NCBI GenBank assembly: GCA_002440045.1
Contig: DJRI01000046.1
Span: 1-8,023 of the forward strand
From: Ruminococcaceae bacterium UBA6364
GTDB taxonomy: Bacteria > Bacillota > Clostridia > Oscillospirales > Acutalibacteraceae
Direction: 5' to 3'
Length of the DNA: 8,023 bases
Part shown: positions 5,871-8,023 of the stretch, piece after piece
Layout of the letters: every line of letters starts with the position of its first letter
Position numbering within the stretch: the stretch's first letter is position 1
Position numbers and translations under genes: made by a program
Notes under the pieces: model-generated
Database searches by the model: none
The model's input: only the letters and a program-made list of their open reading frames with translations
Told to the model about the DNA's origin: nothing

Positions 5871-5899
5871 AGTTTAGCACTTTTAACCTATCTTGTCAA
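5871..5899 (-). promoter_or_regulatory. Extended -10 sigma-A-type promoter for the leader and metQNI
   Basis: On the minus strand TTGACA (5894-5899) is a perfect -35 box. After 17 bases comes TAAACT (5871-5876), preceded by TGC, an extended -10 element. Transcription should start near 5864, leaving about 30 bases before the leader ORF start. This is the only convincing promoter seen between rlmI and metQ. Confidence 0.8.
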
Positions 5900-5908
5900 T
5901 GGGTAAAT

Positions 5909-5937
5909 GCCGAATATCGGCTTTTTCTTCGGTTTTT
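5909..5937 (+). terminator. Terminator-like hairpins reading on the plus strand
   Basis: GCCGA-ATA-TCGGC (5909-5921) is followed by TTTTT. An alternative stem CCGAA (5910-5914) with TTCGG (5928-5932) is followed by a second TTTTT (5933-5937). Both give the correct terminator polarity only on the plus strand, where no gene is seen. On the minus strand the same stem lies just upstream of the leader promoter and has only a weak T-run after it. It might end an antisense transcript of the metQ leader or insulate the promoter. Confidence 0.4.
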
Positions 5938-6139
5938 ACAAATAAGAAGCAGGTTTTCTGCAATAAACTGTTGAATTAGGCAACTTTCAAGCGCTCTCTT
6001 TTCACTGTTACTGTGCAAAAAAGCCTTTCAAGAGACAGCATTGCATTGTTTTTCACTGTACAGGCAAAAATACGGCATTTTAAAACCGCAAAGCACCCGA
6101 AAAACTTTAGGTTCCTAAAAATATATGTATTGTAAGGAG
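5938..6139. other. Intergenic stretch without a recognisable gene
   Basis: Between the rlmI terminator and the leader promoter region I find no ORF with a ribosome binding site and no tRNA or riboswitch motif that I recognise. It holds an imperfect duplication (5984-6070, listed separately) and a short inverted repeat TTTAGG-TT-CCTAAA (6106-6119). The minus-strand frame MPYFCLYSE... in this stretch lacks a ribosome binding site. Confidence 0.6.
5984..6070. repeat. Imperfect duplicated intergenic unit
   Basis: Three words occur twice in the same order: CTTTCAAG (5984-5991 and 6025-6032), TTTTCACTGT (5999-6008 and 6050-6059) and CAAAAA (6016-6021 and 6065-6070). The copies are offset by 41 to 51 bases, so the second has gained about 10 bases between the first two words. 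It looks like an old tandem duplication of about 40 bases. No function is visible. Confidence 0.5.
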
Positions 6140-6177
6140 AAAAACGCCCGAAGAGGCGGGATGAACCTTTAGGGCGT
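6140..6177 (-). terminator. Probable intrinsic terminator after the RlmI-family gene
   Basis: On the minus strand ACGCCC (6177-6172) can pair with GGGCGT (6149-6144), and an inner alternative CCCG-CGGG hairpin lies at 6160-6147. Five Ts (6144-6140) follow directly. It begins 20 bases past the stop of the methyltransferase gene. The competing stems are short, so efficiency is uncertain. Confidence 0.55.
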
Positions 6178-6196
6178 ATCGGTTTTGAACTTTTAC

Positions 6197-7420
6197 TTAT
6201 ACGACCTGGAAGATATAAAACTTAAGATATTCCGTTTCGGGGACGTTCATAAGTATCGGGTGGTCGGGGCTTTGCTTGCGCACTTCAACCTCTCTTAAAG
6301 AAACGTCGGCGTCGCCTGCGGCGTCCGCGAGCATTTTTCTGAAAAGCTCGTCAGTCATAAAGTGCGAGCATGAGCATGTGGCAAGATAGCCGCCGCGCGG
6401 CAAAAGCTTCATGGCTTTAAGGTTTATTTCCTTATAGCCCCTGTAGGCGGAAGAAACCGTAGAACTGCTTTTTGTGAAAGCGGGCGGGTCAAGAATTATA
6501 AAGTCATAAGGGCATTTGCCGCCGTTTTTCATATCGGTTAAAAGGTCAAAGACGTTTTCGGTTACAAAATTTATCCCCGAAAAGCCGTTAAGCTCGGCGT
6601 TCTTTTTCGCCTTTTCTATTGCTTCGCTCGAAATATCGACAGCCGTGACGGCTTTTGCACCTGCAGAGTATGCGTTAAGAGCAAACGCGCCCGTGTGCGT
6701 AAAGCAGTCAAGAACGGTTTTGCCTGCGGCGATTTTCTGAATTGCAAGGCGGTTGTATTTTTGGTCAAGAAAAAAGCCTGTTTTTTGACCGTTTACAAAA
6801 TCGACCTCGTATTTAATGCCGTTTTCTTCTATTATAACGGTTGGCTCGCGGGAAGAAAGAAGCCCCGGCGCTTCAAAAAAGCCCTTGTATTGCTCCATAC
6901 CCTCAAGCTCGCGGATTGCAACGTCGTTTCTTTCATAAACTGCGGTAATATTTTCGCCGTATTCTTTTAAAATTTCAACAAGGTCGGGAATAAGAAAATG
7001 CTTGATTTTTTCTATACCTAAAGAAAGCACCTGTACCGAAAGCACGTCCGAAAACCTGTCAACGGTAAGCCCCGGGAAAAGGTCCGCTTCGCCGAAAATA
7101 AGGCGGCAGCATTTAAAATCGCGCTCTCCCATAACCGTTCTGCGGTAATCCACGGCGTATTTAAGGCGTCTTTTATAAAAAGCCTCGTCAAATTTGTCGT
7201 TGGCGTTTTTTGAAATAACGCGGACGCGGATTTTAGAGTTTGAGTTTATATATCCGCTTCCGAGGTATCTGTTTTTTGAAGAATAAACGTCTGCAATATC
7301 GCCGTTTTCAAACTCGCCCGAAACGGCGGTGACTTCTCCTTCAAACACCCACGGATGGCCGCTTTTTAAGTGCGCTTCGCCTTTTTTTGTTACAAACACC
7401 TTAGGATAGCTTCTTGACAT
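6197..7420 (-). CDS. rlmI: 23S rRNA (cytosine-C5) methyltransferase, RlmI family
   Basis: This is a class I SAM-dependent methyltransferase related to E. coli RlmI (YccW), which makes m5C1962 in 23S rRNA. The 407 residues match the family. An N-terminal PUA-like RNA-binding domain covers about 5-75 (GHPWVFEGEV, 21-30). The family motif GFFLDQKYNR is at 215-224. The Rossmann SAM-binding segment is VLDCFTHTGAFAL (236-248), with the acidic VD at 261-262. LDPPAF (310-315) and ATCSCSH (347-353), which holds the candidate catalytic cysteines, follow. The start has AGGAG 6 bases upstream. The gene has its own strong promoter and terminator, so it appears monocistronic. The exact target base in this organism is inferred from the family only. 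Confidence 0.88.
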   Translation of the reverse strand: MSRSYPKVFVTKKGEAHLKSGHPWVFEGEVTAVSGEFENGDIADVYSSKNRYLGSGYINSNSKIRVRVISKNANDKFDEAFYKRRLKYAVDYRRTVMGERDFKCCRLIFGEADLFPGLTVDRFSDVLSVQVLSLGIEKIKHFLIPDLVEILKEYGENITAVYERNDVAIRELEGMEQYKGFFEAPGLLSSREPTVIIEENGIKYEVDFVNGQKTGFFLDQKYNRLAIQKIAAGKTVLDCFTHTGAFALNAYSAGAKAVTAVDISSEAIEKAKKNAELNGFSGINFVTENVFDLLTDMKNGGKCPYDFIILDPPAFTKSSSTVSSAYRGYKEINLKAMKLLPRGGYLATCSCSHFMTDELFRKMLADAAGDADVSLREVEVRKQSPDHPILMNVPETEYLKFYIFQVV

Positions 7421-7456
7421 AATTTGCTCCTGACTTTTTTCGTATAATACCGCACA

Positions 7457-7485
7457 ATTATACTATTTATATAGTCTTTTTTCAA
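7457..7485 (-). promoter_or_regulatory. Sigma-A-type promoter for the RlmI-family gene
   Basis: On the minus strand TTGAAA (7480-7485), a 17-base spacer and a perfect TATAAT (7457-7462) form a near-consensus promoter directly behind the bofA stop codon. The start would be near 7450, giving a leader of about 30 bases before the ATG at 7420. Confidence 0.8.
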
Positions 7486-7487
7486 TA

Positions 7488-7742
7488 TCAAAACAAAAAA
7501 GTTTTGACAAGCAAAAGAAAAATTGTGCCGGGAACGGAAAAGATTGCGCAAAATATCACGGTGAAAACGTTAAGACCGACCGAAAGCGGCAAAAAGTAAG
7601 ACAGCGCGCCCACCGCGCAGACAGAGCCTATTCCGCCGAGGACGCTTGTTAAAAGCGCTTTTAAAAATCTTCCGCTTTTTTTAAATGCAAAAAGCATAAA
7701 AAGCGCCAAAACCGCAAGGGTGCCGTAAATATAAGGGTTCAT
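7488..7742 (-). CDS. bofA: Pro-sigma-K processing inhibitor BofA family protein
   Basis: The 84-residue membrane protein has hydrophobic segments at about 4-20, 30-51 and 55-82. In Bacillus, BofA sits in the outer forespore membrane and holds back the SpoIVFB protease that activates sigma-K. The C-terminal pattern with N58 (GLNVFT, 56-61) and SVPG (69-72) followed by a hydrophobic tail fits the BofA family. The length is close to the usual 85-90. Its ATG overlaps the yaaL stop (ATGA), and its ribosome binding site (AAGGAG) lies inside the last yaaL codons. The yaaL-bofA order is the same as in B. subtilis, which strengthens the call. Whether it controls sigma-K here is unknown, since many Clostridia handle sigma-K differently. 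Confidence 0.8.
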   Translation of the reverse strand: MNPYIYGTLAVLALFMLFAFKKSGRFLKALLTSVLGGIGSVCAVGALSYFLPLSVGLNVFTVIFCAIFSVPGTIFLLLVKTFLF

Positions 7743-7942
7743 TTTGTTTCTTGCTCCTTTTTTAATTCTCTTAATAAATAGCTGTATTTTGCTTCAAGGC
7801 TTTTAATTTCAAAGACCGCTTCTTCAATAAGCAAAGGGTCGTCGGCAATCGAGAACTTAAAATACGCATATTTTAAGCGCCGTTTTGACTCTTCTATTTC
7901 GTCTGCAATACTGTAAGAAAGCCGCCTTGTTTTCAAAAACAT
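7739..7942 (-). CDS. yaaL: YaaL-like small protein (DUF2508)
   Basis: This small, charged, largely helical protein has 67 residues and no membrane segment. The length, the SIADEIEES...L.YAY start and position directly before bofA fit the YaaL/DUF2508 family, whose function is unknown. In Bacillus it lies in the recR-yaaL-bofA cluster, so recR may lie beyond the right edge. The AAAGGAG site is only 2 bases from the ATG (7940-7942). A TTG two codons later (7934-7936) has a better 8-base spacing and would give MKTRRLSY. The true start is therefore uncertain. It overlaps bofA by 4 bases. I see no convincing promoter in the 81 bases upstream. Confidence 0.7.
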   Translation of the reverse strand: MFLKTRRLSYSIADEIEESKRRLKYAYFKFSIADDPLLIEEAVFEIKSLEAKYSYLLRELKKEQETK

Positions 7943-8023
7943 CTCTCCTTTAAAAACTTCTTCACATAATTAATATTAAACCGCGGCTTTTCTTATAACT
8001 TTTTTTAAGCATAAGAGGGTCGA

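Noticed and set aside
7943..8023. Promoter or terminator upstream of yaaL
   Set aside because: TATAAG-like and hairpin-like pieces exist, but none has a proper -35 partner or a T-run. Transcription probably enters from a gene outside the window.

Overview
The window looks like a chromosomal segment of a low-to-mid-GC, Gram-positive-type member of the Bacillota (class Clostridia, probably a sporulating lineage or a descendant of one). The reasons are strong AGGAG-type ribosome binding sites, sigma-A-like promoters with 17-base spacers, intrinsic terminators, and a yaaL-bofA pair as found next to recR in sporulating Firmicutes. All recognised genes lie on the minus strand, so transcription runs from high to low coordinates. 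TGA is an ordinary stop here: nadA, metQ, bofA and yaaL all end in it.

Right part (about 8023-6140): yaaL (DUF2508) and bofA (pro-sigma-K processing inhibitor family) overlap by ATGA. A very good promoter (7457-7485) follows and drives a 23S rRNA methyltransferase of the RlmI family, which ends at a likely terminator (6140-6177).

Middle (6139-5511): this stretch looks non-coding at first but is the most interesting part. A strong extended -10 promoter (5871-5899) precedes an unlisted 36-codon ORF (5722-5832) with an excellent ribosome binding site and a run of Met and Cys codons. A strong intrinsic terminator (5673-5695) follows, and no other promoter is visible before the methionine-uptake operon. 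The 5' arm of that terminator is perfectly complementary (8 of 8) to a segment inside the small ORF just beyond the last Cys codon. This is the architecture of a ribosome-mediated Met/Cys attenuator, and no SAM-I riboswitch is visible. A second mini-ORF (5573-5629) lies between the terminator and metQ and may modulate access to the metQ ribosome binding site.

Operon (5510-3131): metQ, metN and metI encode a methionine ABC importer. Two things are unusual. MetQ is circularly permuted: the canonical C-terminal block precedes the canonical N-terminal block behind an intact lipoprotein signal. MetN is split by a single in-frame TGA at codon 78, probably a CGA-to-TGA change, and also lacks the usual C-terminal methionine-sensing domain.

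Left part (3153-1): a consensus promoter inside the 3' end of metI starts a second unit, cysK-nadA-mnmA: cysteine synthase, the Fe-S enzyme quinolinate synthase, and tRNA 2-thiouridylase. Together the two units have a sulfur theme (Met uptake, Cys synthesis, and an Fe-S enzyme and a thiolation enzyme that depend on Cys-derived sulfur). Just past mnmA is a tandem heptamer repeat and a GC-rich hairpin at the window edge.
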